Source: JBGPTF01 sp041490445 (lineage in GTDB: Bacteria; Acidobacteriota; Terriglobia; Acidiferrales; UBA7541). Taken from it: 64,000 nt of DNA. The notes below the pieces were generated by a model that ran no database searches, was not told the origin of the DNA, and saw only the letters and a list, made by a program, of their open reading frames with translations. Positions 35,228 through 42,923 of the stretch are shown in pieces. Location of the stretch: NCBI GenBank assembly GCA_041490445.1, contig JBGPTF010000015.1, forward strand, positions 1 to 64,000, written 5' to 3'. The translations under genes were made by a program, and so were the position numbers. Every line of letters starts with the position of its first letter. The first letter of the stretch is position 1.

Positions 35228-36021
35228 CGCCGCGTGCAAAGCTCTGGTTGATCCTGGTTGTTCTCATCCTGGCGGTTGCCGCGGTATTCATGCTTCCGCC
35301 GATTCCGCAGAACGAGGCGTATCACCGTTTCGCTGACACGCGCACGTTGCTGGGTGTTCCAAATTGCCTGAACACCCTTTCCAACGTCCTCTTTCTCGTC
35401 GTAGGCGCGCTGGGCATGTTTTTCCTTTATGGCAAAGGCGGCGAAAATCGCAAGATGACATTCCTCGAGCCGGCAGAACGCTGGCCCTATCTGATTTTCT
35501 TTGTTGGGGTCGGACTCACTGCGCTCGGATCTTCCTTCTACCATTTGTTTCCGGGGGACGACCGATTGGTGTGGGACAGGCTGCCGATGACTTTGGCGTT
35601 CATGTCCTTGCTTGCCGCGGTGATCGGTGAGCGGACCAAGGTGGAAACCGGCACCTGGATGCTTCTGCCACTCTTGGCCGCTGGGGCGGCGAGCGTGGTG
35701 TACTGGAATTTCACACAGAAACTGGGGCGGGGCGACCTGCGATTCTACGCGCTGGTTCAATTCGGCGGCCTTCTTGCTGTCCTGCTGTTTGTGCTCTTTC
35801 TTTCCCCCCGCTACTCCCGCAGCGCCGACTTGCTCGTTGCACTCGGAATCTACGTTTTCGCCAAGCTCCTTGAGTCCTTTGATCAATCTATCTTTGACGC
35901 TGGGCGAATGATCAGTGGCCATACGCTGAAGCATCTGGCCGCAGCGCTTGGCGGATACTGGGTACTCCGCATGCTGAAACTTCGGATTTCTCTCGCGCGG
36001 GCATCGGTTGGCCAAGCTTGA
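35224..36021 (+). CDS. Ceramidase-fold (CREST superfamily) membrane protein
   Basis: The 265 residues form about seven membrane segments. SSFYHLFPGDDRLVWDRLPM and SGHTLKHLAAALGGYWVLRM supply the Ser, His and Asp positions that in alkaline ceramidases and related CREST hydrolases bind zinc. VPNCLNTLSNVLFLVVGALG matches the conserved NxxSN region. A lipid amide hydrolase role is inference from the family. Its start overlaps the transglutaminase stop by 4 bases, so the two are coupled. Confidence 0.72.
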   Translation: MTPRAKLWLILVVLILAVAAVFMLPPIPQNEAYHRFADTRTLLGVPNCLNTLSNVLFLVVGALGMFFLYGKGGENRKMTFLEPAERWPYLIFFVGVGLTALGSSFYHLFPGDDRLVWDRLPMTLAFMSLLAAVIGERTKVETGTWMLLPLLAAGAASVVYWNFTQKLGRGDLRFYALVQFGGLLAVLLFVLFLSPRYSRSADLLVALGIYVFAKLLESFDQSIFDAGRMISGHTLKHLAAALGGYWVLRMLKLRISLARASVGQA

Positions 36022-36114
36022 ATCAAAATGGCGCCCGGGAACTCTCTAGGTTAGACTTAGAAGTTTGGAATCGGCTTGGATGTGGTTCTAGTCGCAGAAC
36101 GCCCCGAGAAAATA

Positions 36115-37536
36115 ATGCCGAAGGTGGGATTTATCAGCCTGGGATGCCCGAAGAACCTCGTGGATAGCGAGGTGATGATGGGCATTCTCGCGCGCGGGGG
36201 ATACGAGATCACCCCGCGGGCAGCCGAGGCCGACGTGTTGGTCGTCAACACCTGCTCGTTCATCGCCCCGGCCCAGCAGGAGTCCATCCAGACGATCCTC
36301 GAAATGGCCGAATACAAGAAGTTCGGCCGCGCGAAGATGCTGATCGTCGCCGGATGCCTGGTGGAGCGCTACCGCAAAGAGATTCGCGAACAGATTCCCG
36401 AAGTGGATGCCGTGGTCGGCACCGGAGAAATCGAGCACATCCTCGAAGCCTGCGAGGGCGAGCTGCGTGAGGCCGCTGCTGTTGAGCTGCCCACATTTCT
36501 ATATCACGATTTGACGCCGCGCATTCTGGCCACGCCGCGGCATACGGCCTACATCAAAATCAACGAAGGCTGCGATCATCCCTGCTCGTTCTGCATCATC
36601 CCGCAATTGCGCGGACGCTTCCGCAGCCGGCGGTTCGAATCGGTCGCGCGCGAAGCGGAAAGCTTGGCGCAGGCGGGCGTTCGCGAAGTCACGCTGATCG
36701 GACAGGACACCACGTTCTACGGCGAAGACCTTGGCCTGCGCGACGGCTTGCCGCTGCTGCTGGCGCGGCTGGCGGAAATCGAAGAGCTGCGCTGGGTGCG
36801 ATTCCTGTATTGCTACCCGAACCGGATCACGCCGCGGCTGCTCGAAACCATCGCGAAACACCCGAAGCTCGTAAAATATCTCGATGTGCCGCTGCAACAT
36901 GCCAGCCGCAGCGTGCTGGCGCGGATGAAGCGCGGCTCGAGCGGCGGCGCCTTCCTGAAAATGCTCGCGCGAATCCGCGAGACCATCCCCGGCGTCTCGC
37001 TCCGAACTTCGTTCATCGCCGGCTTCCCCGGCGAGACCGAAGACGATTTCAAAATCCTCTGCGATTTCGTGCGCGCGGCGGAGTTCGATTGGATGGGCGT
37101 ATTCGCGTACTCGGACGAAGAAACCGCCGGGAGCTTTGCCTGCGAGAATAAGGTGAATGCGGAAACGATCGCGCGGCGGCGCGACACGCTGATGGCCATC
37201 CAGAAAAAGATTTCCGCGCGCAAGCTTCGCAAGCGCGTCGGCCAGCGCCTCCCAGCGATGCTCGAAGGTGTTTCGAAGGAGAGCGACCTGCTCTGGGAAG
37301 CGCGCCTCGAAGGCATGGCGCCTGAAATCGACGGCAAGGTGTACATCACGGAGATCGCCGGCGCGACGGAGGATTCGATGCCCGCGCCCGGAACGCTCGC
37401 GACCGTCGAAATCACGGAAGCGCAGGATTATGATCTTGTCGGCCGGGTGATTGAATATTCGCGCGAGACGGCGGCGCGGCAGTTGCCGCAACTGTTTTCA
37501 ACACCGAACCTTCTTCCGGTGCTGCCGTCGCGATAA
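36115..37536 (+). CDS. rimO: Ribosomal protein S12 methylthiotransferase
   Basis: RimO is a two-cluster radical-SAM enzyme that methylthiolates Asp88 of S12. From ATG 36115 (473 residues) it has the N-terminal UPF0004 domain (VGFISLGCPKNLVDSEVMM and VNTCSFIAPAQQES), the radical SAM triad CDHPCSFCIIPQLRG, PLQHASRSVLARMKRG, and a C-terminal TRAM domain with the final GRVIEYSRE. GCPKNLVDSE distinguishes RimO from MiaB. The frame is open to TTG 36076 but the family begins at MPKVGF. Confidence 0.95.
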   Translation: MPKVGFISLGCPKNLVDSEVMMGILARGGYEITPRAAEADVLVVNTCSFIAPAQQESIQTILEMAEYKKFGRAKMLIVAGCLVERYRKEIREQIPEVDAVVGTGEIEHILEACEGELREAAAVELPTFLYHDLTPRILATPRHTAYIKINEGCDHPCSFCIIPQLRGRFRSRRFESVAREAESLAQAGVREVTLIGQDTTFYGEDLGLRDGLPLLLARLAEIEELRWVRFLYCYPNRITPRLLETIAKHPKLVKYLDVPLQHASRSVLARMKRGSSGGAFLKMLARIRETIPGVSLRTSFIAGFPGETEDDFKILCDFVRAAEFDWMGVFAYSDEETAGSFACENKVNAETIARRRDTLMAIQKKISARKLRKRVGQRLPAMLEGVSKESDLLWEARLEGMAPEIDGKVYITEIAGATEDSMPAPGTLATVEITEAQDYDLVGRVIEYSRETAARQLPQLFSTPNLLPVLPSR

Positions 37537-37556
37537 CGATACAGGGGTGGGCGGCT

Positions 37557-37745
37557 GTGAAATGGCATTGCCCCATTTGCCGCAAGGCTACCGATTCCGA
37601 GCAGGACCAGCACTTCCCTTTTTGCAGCGACCGCTGCCGTCTGCTCGATCTGGGCAATTGGGCGAGCGAAAGGTACAAAGTTTCCGAGTCAGTGATAGAC
37701 GAATCGCCGCCCGAATCCTCCAACCCGGATGAAACCAAAAACTGA
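37557..37745 (+). CDS. yacG: DNA gyrase inhibitor YacG
   Basis: The 62-residue zinc protein is WHCPICRKAT then FPFCSDRCRLLDLGNWASER: C-x2-C-x15-C-x3-C followed by the conserved LxDLGxW. YacG proteins bind gyrase B and inhibit its activity. It lies 20 bases after rimO and overlaps pgpA by 17 bases. Confidence 0.9.
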   Translation: MKWHCPICRKATDSEQDQHFPFCSDRCRLLDLGNWASERYKVSESVIDESPPESSNPDETKN

Positions 37746-38289
37746 ATCGGAGCCGCAGCGTCCAGCGCGCAAGCCGCGCCTGTCTCTTTTCATCGCGACG
37801 GCCTGCGGCCTGGGCTACCTCCCCACAGCGCCCGGGACATGGGGCTCACTTGCTGGCGTCGGACTTTTCTGGGCATTTCAGCCGGCCGTGGAGCGGCTTA
37901 TCGTTCAGTTTCATCCCAGAACGTATTTCGCAGTCGCGCACTTCAACCCGGCCGTAATTCTGACTGCTGGCCTTTCTTTATTTCTTGCTATCCTCGGCGT
38001 GTGGACCGCCGGGCAGGCGGAAAAACATGCCCGCTCAAAAGATCCACAGTTCGTGGTCATTGACGAAGTTTCCGGGCAGCATCTCACTTATCTTCTCGCG
38101 CTCGCGCCGGTGAACTGGAAATATTTGCTCCTGGGTTTTATACTTTTTCGCGTCTTCGACATCTGGAAGCCGTTCCCGGCGCGACAGGCGGAGTCGCTCC
38201 CGGGAGGCTGGGGAATCATGGCGGATGACTGGGTCGCCGCCGTGTACGCCGCGCTCGGGTTATGGCTTGCCAGGGCAGTTGGTTTGTAG
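37729..38289 (+). CDS. pgpA: Phosphatidylglycerophosphatase A
   Basis: PgpA dephosphorylates phosphatidylglycerol phosphate, completing PG synthesis. The 186 residues contain the family blocks ACGLGYLPTAPGTWGSLAGV, FVVIDEVSGQ and FRVFDIWKPFPARQAESLPG, with Asp residues for the metal, and four membrane segments. It is the last gene of the rimO-yacG-pgpA run. Confidence 0.93.
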   Translation: MKPKTESEPQRPARKPRLSLFIATACGLGYLPTAPGTWGSLAGVGLFWAFQPAVERLIVQFHPRTYFAVAHFNPAVILTAGLSLFLAILGVWTAGQAEKHARSKDPQFVVIDEVSGQHLTYLLALAPVNWKYLLLGFILFRVFDIWKPFPARQAESLPGGWGIMADDWVAAVYAALGLWLARAVGL

Positions 38290-38307
38290 GGCCTCGGGGG
38301 CCCCACG

Positions 38308-39333
38308 TTGAAAAGCAACGGCATTCCGCGCATTGAAAGCATCAAGCCCGCCGCGGCTTTGCCCGGTGGCGAAATCACCATCCACGGCGCCGGCTTCCTG
38401 GGCCGCAACCACGCGCGCCCGCAGGTGCGCTTCGGCGAGACGGACGCCAACCTGATCCTTTCCTCCGAGAATGCGCTGATCGCGCGAGTGCCGGAAGAAG
38501 CGGCGGGCGGGACCGTGCGCGTTTTCGCGGGCGCGGCGGAGAGCCAGCCGTTCCCGATCGCGCTCGGCGTGCAGATCGCGGACAACCTTCACCCGGTGGC
38601 GAATCCGGCGGTCGCTCCGGACGGCACCATCTACGTCACCTACAGCGGCGACCGCGGGCAGAAGGTTCCTGTGTCGCTCTACAAGCTCACCGCCAACCGC
38701 ACGGTGAAGCCGTTCCTCACCGAACTCATGAATCCCACCGGTCTCGCGCTCGACCGCGAAGGCATGCTGTTCGTCTCCTGCCGCAACGACGGCGAGATCC
38801 ATCGCGTCACGCCCGAGGGACGCTCGCAGCCGTGGGCCGAGGGCATGGGCATCGCCACCGGAATCGCCTTCGATCGCGCCGGCAATCTCTACGTCGGCGA
38901 CCGCAGCGGAACGATTTTCAAAATCCATCCCGATCGGCAGATTTTCGTCTTCGCCACCCTCGAGCCTTCGATGGTCGCGTATCATCTGGCGTTCAGCCCG
39001 GCGGGCGATCTCTACGTCACCGGCCCGACGATCTCTAGCTTCGATCGCGTCTACAAGATCACGCCGGCGGGAGAAGTCAGCACGTTCTTCCGCGGCCTGG
39101 GCCGTCCGCAGGGGCTCGCGTTTGATACGGCCGGCAATTTGTACGTCGCCGCTTGCTATTCGGGCAAGCGCGGCATCGTCCGGATCACCCCGGACGGCCG
39201 CGCGGACCTCGTTCTCAGCGGAAACAATCTGCTCGGCCTGGCGCTGCTGCCGGATCGCCGCGCCGTGCTCGCCACAAATAATTCCCTGTTCGAGATTCAC
39301 TGGGACGTCGCAGGCCTCCCCCTGCCCGTCTAG
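38308..39333 (+). CDS. IPT/TIG plus NHL-type beta-propeller protein
   Basis: The protein has 341 residues. An IPT/TIG immunoglobulin-like domain (about 8-90, IESIKPAAALPGGEITIHGA) precedes six propeller blades with the repeated pattern G(L/I)A(L/F)D-x2-G-x-LYV, for example ATGIAFDRAGNLYVGDRSG and PQGLAFDTAGNLYVA. Such proteins act as secreted or cytosolic binding scaffolds or lactonase-like sensors. No signal peptide is visible from TTG 38308, and the function is unknown. Confidence 0.75.
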   Translation: MKSNGIPRIESIKPAAALPGGEITIHGAGFLGRNHARPQVRFGETDANLILSSENALIARVPEEAAGGTVRVFAGAAESQPFPIALGVQIADNLHPVANPAVAPDGTIYVTYSGDRGQKVPVSLYKLTANRTVKPFLTELMNPTGLALDREGMLFVSCRNDGEIHRVTPEGRSQPWAEGMGIATGIAFDRAGNLYVGDRSGTIFKIHPDRQIFVFATLEPSMVAYHLAFSPAGDLYVTGPTISSFDRVYKITPAGEVSTFFRGLGRPQGLAFDTAGNLYVAACYSGKRGIVRITPDGRADLVLSGNNLLGLALLPDRRAVLATNNSLFEIHWDVAGLPLPV

Positions 39334-39492
39334 CGATTTCCCGCAGAATTCCGGCTCGCGGGTCACCAGTTTCTGAACAGCGCGTTATACGGCCAAGTGG
39401 AATGGAGTTCGCGAAGGGTCAACACTCCGCAACAACGCGGAATCAATCCGCCAAAGGTGAGGCAAATCTTGCAAGTATCAGGGACTTGCTTC

Positions 39493-39583
39493 GGCGGCGA
39501 TCCCCGACAATTTGATAGGCGAGTTCAGCGGAGGCAGCATCGCCGCCGACAGTTGTCGGGAATAGCCGTTCTTGGCGGCGATC
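39493..39583. repeat. Inverted-repeat cluster in the last cassette
   Basis: GGCGGCGAT (39493-39501) and CCCGACAA (39503-39510) recur as the inverted ATCGCCGCC (39539-39547) and TTGTCGGG (39553-39560). A third direct GGCGGCGATC lies at 39574-39583. The block can fold into a double-stem structure and sits in the terminal, ORF-poor part of the cassette array. Confidence 0.55.
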
Positions 39584-39590
39584 GTTCAGG

Positions 39591-39664
39591 AGCTAACGCC
39601 CAGCATCAGCCGCGCGCGAAGCCATCGATGCACCACCCAACTGAATCACTAGGCCACGTTGCAC
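39591..39664 (-). other. Degenerate attC site (attC-8)
   Basis: On the minus strand a GTGCAAC box (39664-39658) and a GTTAGCT box (39597-39591) enclose segments that pair only in part (GTGGCCTAGTGATTCAG against CGGCTGATGCTGGGC). Spacing of 74 bases is right, but the left box departs from RYYYAAC, so this is probably a decayed site. Confidence 0.35.
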
Positions 39665-39688
39665 ATTTAGTTTTCAAAAAGCGAAGCG

Positions 39689-39792
39689 GGATAACGGTTG
39701 AGTTGACCGGGCGCGGAAACAACGAACCAGGCATCCGAGTCTTGCGGATGAAGAGTGCGCTGATCGCGCTCCGGTCCAATGACTTGTTATAG
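39689..39792 (-). other. attC site (attC-7)
   Basis: Minus strand: R'' CTATAAC (39792-39786), L'' AAGTCATTGGACCGGAGCGC, L' GCGCCCGGTCAACTCAACC, R' GTTATCC (39695-39689). CCGG-flanked L segments pair (TTGGACCGG with CCGGTCAA). The 104-base length is normal. It ends the second of two nearly identical short cassettes. Confidence 0.8.
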
Positions 39793-40106
39793 CGCCGCCC
39801 CACCACACAAGTTCCGTCAGCGACAAGTCTCGCGCTAGAAGCGAGACCATTCAAGCCGCGACTCAATCAGCAAGTCTTACCTTTTGCTCTGCGGCGCGAT
39901 AACGTTTGAGTTGACGCGGCGGGAGACAACTGTGCTAAGCGCAAGTTGTCGATCAGAGACGCGCTGATTCCGCTCGCGTCCAACGAATTGTTATAGCGCC
40001 GCTTCACCACACAAGTTCCATCAGCGCCAAGTCTCGCGCTAAAAGCGAAACCATTCAAGCCGCGATTCAATCAGCAAGTCTTACCTTTGATCTGCGGCGC
40101 GATAAC
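39786..40106 (-). repeat. Twin ORF-poor integron cassettes, 204-base repeat
   Basis: Two approximately 118-base segments, 39786-39903 and 39990-40106, are nearly identical, offset by 204 bases. Each is the body of a very short cassette between attC sites. Both keep a minus-strand hairpin: GTCTCGC/GCGAGAC in one copy and GTTTCGC/GCGAGAC in the other, the difference being a C-G to U-G change that keeps pairing. Frames crossing them differ mostly by amino-acid-changing substitutions; the only frame with mainly silent changes is a 16-codon MVSLLARDLALMELVW-like peptide in one copy. The cassettes may encode a small RNA or a micro-peptide, or may be spread as neutral cassettes. Confidence 0.6.
39897..39996 (-). 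other. attC site (attC-6)
   Basis: Minus strand: R'' CTATAAC (39996-39990), L'' AATTCGTTGGACGCGAGCGG, L' CCGCGTCAACTCAAAC, R' GTTATCG (39903-39897). The L segments pair as in classical attC-aadA sites (TTGGACGCG with CGCGTCAA). This is one of the clearest sites in the array, 100 bases long. Confidence 0.88.
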
Positions 40107-40162
40107 GTTCCGCATCACCGTGCCGCGTAGTTTGCGGCTACGGTGCATGCGGCGAGTTAGAC
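40100..40162 (-). other. attC site (attC-5)
   Basis: Minus strand: R'' GTCTAAC (40162-40156), L'' TCGCCGCATGCACCGTAGCC, L' GGCACGGTGATGCGGAAC, R' GTTATCG (40106-40100). CCGCATGCACCGTAGCCGC pairs with GCGGCACGGTGATGCGG, leaving single extrahelical G and A bases, the features that mark the recombined strand in attC folding. The loop is AAACTAC-like and the site is 63 bases long. Confidence 0.93.
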
Positions 40163-40180
40163 GCGCACCCCTCCTGTCTT

Positions 40181-40699
40181 TCATTTCGTGGCAACGTTCA
40201 GTGGCTCCTTCGTAAGAGAAGGATAAGCAAAATAGAAACGCTTCACATACGCTGGCAACGTGAAAGCTACCTTCATCTCAAGAGGTCCAGTGCGAATGTC
40301 ATTAATTGTGTATGCACTCACAATTGGCTTAAGCATTGCCCACTCATCCTCCCCTATCTTTACTGCTGATGAGCCCTTGCTTTCGATGTACGGAACCGTC
40401 ATAGGGCTCTCAGCGTCTCCTGGCTTTTGCTCATAGACTGCGGCAAAGCTATCAATGGAGAAGGAGAGACGACAGGGCTTCTGTACGCTCGTCCCGATCG
40501 TGACAAGCACAACCTGATAACCTTCCTTAGCGGACAACTCGTGGAGAAAGCCACGGATTCCCTCAACGCTTTCCACCTTTTTGACTGTGAAGGCAAGCTG
40601 GCAAGGCTGAAAGTCTGATACTTGTTGACATAAACCTTGTGGTGATACGGTCAGTACAGCCACAAGCAGGGAAAGCGAAATTAGTCGTAAGTTTAGCAT
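40181..40699 (-). CDS. Cassette gene: exported unknown protein
   Basis: The protein has 172 residues with a signal peptide (MLNLRLISLSLLVAVLTVSP, cleavage near LCQ-QVS). The mature part looks like a beta-sandwich (FAAVYEQKPG, TINDIRTGPLEMKVAFTLP, VKRFYFAYPS). ATG 40699 is favoured by GGAGG five bases upstream over the ATG at 40714. attC-5 follows 18 bases after the stop, so it is a mobile gene cassette. No family recognised. Confidence 0.75.
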   Translation of the reverse strand: MLNLRLISLSLLVAVLTVSPQGLCQQVSDFQPCQLAFTVKKVESVEGIRGFLHELSAKEGYQVVLVTIGTSVQKPCRLSFSIDSFAAVYEQKPGDAESPMTVPYIESKGSSAVKIGEDEWAMLKPIVSAYTINDIRTGPLEMKVAFTLPAYVKRFYFAYPSLTKEPLNVATK

Positions 40700-40739
40700 C
40701 GTAGCCTCCATCATTGTGGTAGATTGCGCGTGCTTCAGC

Positions 40740-40845
40740 GTCTAACGTCAGAGTTGACCGGGCGCGGCGATTAGCAACAACGTCGAATCCACCAGACAAG
40801 TTAAAGAGTGCGCAACCCGCGCTCGCGTCCAACGAAGTGTTCGGC
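40740..40845 (-). other. attC site (attC-4)
   Basis: Minus strand: R'' GCCGAAC (40845-40839), L'' ACTTCGTTGGACGCGAGCGC, L' CGCGCCCGGTCAACTCTGAC, R' GTTAGAC (40746-40740). Pairing (TTGGACGCG-type with CGGTCAA) resembles classical attC sites. It is 106 bases, downstream of the cassette gene 40874-41440. Confidence 0.9.
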
Positions 40846-40873
40846 GACGGCCACGCAAAATAGGTTTCTGCGA

Positions 40874-41440
40874 TCACTTAATTGAAGCAGGCAAATCGAT
40901 ATGGGATTCGCCCACCAGCAGTCTGTAAGAAGCTGGATCGGCGGGAACTTCAAAGAGCAAAAATAGTGATACAGCGCTAGTCCCCTGGAACATGAGTTTG
41001 CTGTCAGCGGACCAGATGAATGCAAGCTTGTCATTCGCGTCGTACCAGCCTGCCCCAAAATATGCGCCCCCTTCCACGGTTCTCAGGCGCACCCAGTGTT
41101 CCAAAATTCCCGGTTGATCCTTGATACCCAGAAAGATATGCTCCTCACCCTTGGGCCGAGCGCCGTCAAGGGCAACAGGCTTATGCACATCGCCATTGCT
41201 GGCAACAAGCGCAAGCTTTTCAACGCTGAAGTCAGCGCTTGGTGGAGTCACTTCTACTTCGACAAGTAGCCATTTACCGGAGCTCTCTCCGTATTTTCCT
41301 GCGATAGACACCGTTGGCGGTCGCGAGACTGATAAGATACGGACCAACGGAGCGGGCGCTGTTTGTGACTGAGCTTGCTGCGCGAACAGAGCAGCCGCTA
41401 GCAAACAGCCGAGACCGGCATGCATCAGCTTATTGAACAT
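40874..41440 (-). CDS. Cassette gene: exported unknown protein
   Basis: The protein has 188 residues with a signal peptide (MFNKLMHAGLGCLLAAALFA, cleavage near QQAQS-Q), then a beta-rich domain (VEVEVTPPSADFSVEKLALV, WVRLRTVEGGAYFGAGWYDA, SLFLLFEVPADPASYRLLVG) resembling immunoglobulin-like secreted proteins. A strong AGGAGGTG five bases before ATG 41440 sets the start. attC-4 follows 29 bases after the stop. No known family. Confidence 0.78.
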   Translation of the reverse strand: MFNKLMHAGLGCLLAAALFAQQAQSQTAPAPLVRILSVSRPPTVSIAGKYGESSGKWLLVEVEVTPPSADFSVEKLALVASNGDVHKPVALDGARPKGEEHIFLGIKDQPGILEHWVRLRTVEGGAYFGAGWYDANDKLAFIWSADSKLMFQGTSAVSLFLLFEVPADPASYRLLVGESHIDLPASIK

Positions 41441-41473
41441 AGTACACCTCCTAACTAATGGTAGAAGCGCGTC

Positions 41474-41533
41474 GCCGAACGATGTGAGGCAGCGGCCACA
41501 TAAGGCGCCGTCAGCAGCAAGCGACGGTTAGGC
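41474..41533 (-). other. attC site (attC-3)
   Basis: Minus strand: R'' GCCTAAC (41533-41527) and R' GTTCGGC (41480-41474) lie 60 bases apart with inner arms CGTCGCTTGCTGCTGACGGC and CGCTGCCTCACATC. Box sequences and length are those of a minimal attC, though L pairing is weaker than in the neighbours. Confidence 0.75.
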
Positions 41534-41537
41534 GGCA

Positions 41538-41867
41538 TTACGGTGCGGCGACTTGGGCAGCGAAACCACTTCGGCGGAGGATCCTCCTAACGCGCTTCTC
41601 TGAAAGTCCAACCTCATTTGCAATCTGAGCGGTATCGACCGAACCGCGACCCTGTAGATGCCCCGCTGCCGCTGCTACGATCCGCGCTCGCAGCGAAAGA
41701 AATCGGTTCCCGAAGATGATGAGCGTCACGCCGATGCCAAGTTCAAAAAGGAACTGGGCAAGCGTTTCGCCGCCGTGGCGCGACGCGATGCGTGGGTCCG
41801 ACATCCTAACAAACAGCGCCATGAACGCGGTGACGCAAAAGATGATGCCGATCACCCGACGGACCAT
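41538..41867 (-). CDS. Cassette gene: membrane-anchored HTH protein
   Basis: The protein has 109 residues. Two membrane segments (about 4-21 and 37-54) precede a C-terminal helix-turn-helix of the AraC/Fis-like look (DTAQIANEVGLSEKRVRRIL). AAGGAGG six bases before ATG 41867 fixes the start and rules out the longer frame. attC-3 begins 4 bases after the stop. A membrane-tethered DNA-binding protein in a cassette is unusual; its target is unknown. Confidence 0.78.
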   Translation of the reverse strand: MVRRVIGIIFCVTAFMALFVRMSDPRIASRHGGETLAQFLFELGIGVTLIIFGNRFLSLRARIVAAAAGHLQGRGSVDTAQIANEVGLSEKRVRRILRRSGFAAQVAAP

Positions 41868-41903
41868 AACGACCTCCTTGCAGTCGTGCTGAAACTGCTG
41901 CTC

Positions 41904-42008
41904 CCCGAACATCTACGTGAGTCCGCCTGGATGGTGCTCCGGCGCGCCTACGGCCTCGCCGCTCGGCCGCCGCGTCTTTCAGCGGTCGGCTGCAGTAGCT
42001 TGTTAGGC
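41904..42008 (-). other. attC site (attC-2)
   Basis: Minus strand: R'' GCCTAAC (42008-42002), L'' AAGCTACTGCAGCCGACC, L' AGGCGGACTCACGTAGAT, R' GTTCGGG (41910-41904). The L segments pair imperfectly (GCTACTGCAGCCG with CGGACTCACGTAG). The site is 105 bases, between the stop of the 278-residue cassette gene and the next cassette start. Confidence 0.7.
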
Positions 42009-42043
42009 GTCCGGCTTCCTTCGGCGGCGTCGAGAATCCGGTG

Positions 42044-42880
42044 TTAACCCCTCCAAGATCCTATTCCATCCCAGACAGACTCCAGATTCCGTGCGGCGCC
42101 AAGAACAACGCATCTGCTGGCGAACTCTGCGTGCGCGGCTCGCATCAAGTCCATTCCACCTCTCCGGTCCAGCATTTCGCCGATGCGTCGCAGTTCCTGC
42201 TCAGGAGCGCCGCCGCTCCCCCGAACAAATCCTTGTGGGTGCTCTCGATAGATTGACGCCATCTTATCGACTGCCTCGTCGAACCAAGCCTCGCTTGGAC
42301 GAGCCGCGGCAGCCTTGCGCGCTGCTTCTTTGGCAGCTTCCACTCCACCAACTTGGAACCCCATTTCACGCCACATATCCGCTTGGCGATCAATGGCTTC
42401 ACCTTTGGCGTTACCCGTCCACTCCCCACGGCTAGCTTCGCGGCGGACTGGCTCGCGCCCGAGGCCACCAGAGGCACGACCCGCCAGCTCCCCAGACCTG
42501 GCCACGCGCGCGCCTATGAAGATAAAGACGGGAAGACCAATCAAGCAGAGGGCGCCCAGCCACCATAACAAAGATTGAGGAGTTGTTGTTTTCATTCTGT
42601 TTGCGATCGGCATCCCAGTAAGGAATCCAAGTAATACCCCGGCGAAGCCGCTGCCCACAGCTGCGCCTATCAAGCCCCCGACAGTGCGTCGGTCCCGGAC
42701 CACGAGCAGAACGCCGATGCCAACCACGACCACAATGGCGGCCAGACCCAGCGACTTTAGATAGGGGCCAGCAACAGGATTGGCCCCTTGCAGTGCGGCG
42801 CCGTGGTCCACGCTAACGATAAGGGTTGACAGAAGCAGAAGGTACGCCGCAAATCCCGCAAATCCCATGAAATACTTCAT
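42044..42880 (-). CDS. Cassette gene: four-pass membrane protein with soluble tail
   Basis: The protein has 278 residues. Four membrane segments (about 7-26, 43-62, 69-88, 102-122) are followed by a charged, Ala-rich cytosolic domain (about 130-278) containing EAARKAAAARPSEAWFDEAV and SVWDGIGSW near the end. ATG 42880 has a GGGGG(A) purine tract at normal distance; the GTG one codon upstream is less likely. It lies between attC-1 and attC-2, so it is a complete cassette. No family recognised. Confidence 0.75.
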   Translation of the reverse strand: MKYFMGFAGFAAYLLLLSTLIVSVDHGAALQGANPVAGPYLKSLGLAAIVVVVGIGVLLVVRDRRTVGGLIGAAVGSGFAGVLLGFLTGMPIANRMKTTTPQSLLWWLGALCLIGLPVFIFIGARVARSGELAGRASGGLGREPVRREASRGEWTGNAKGEAIDRQADMWREMGFQVGGVEAAKEAARKAAAARPSEAWFDEAVDKMASIYREHPQGFVRGSGGAPEQELRRIGEMLDRRGGMDLMRAAHAEFASRCVVLGAARNLESVWDGIGSWRG

Positions 42881-42923
42881 CACTTCCCCCTTCGGCGCCT
42901 TCGCACGCGTGCTGGCCCGCGCG

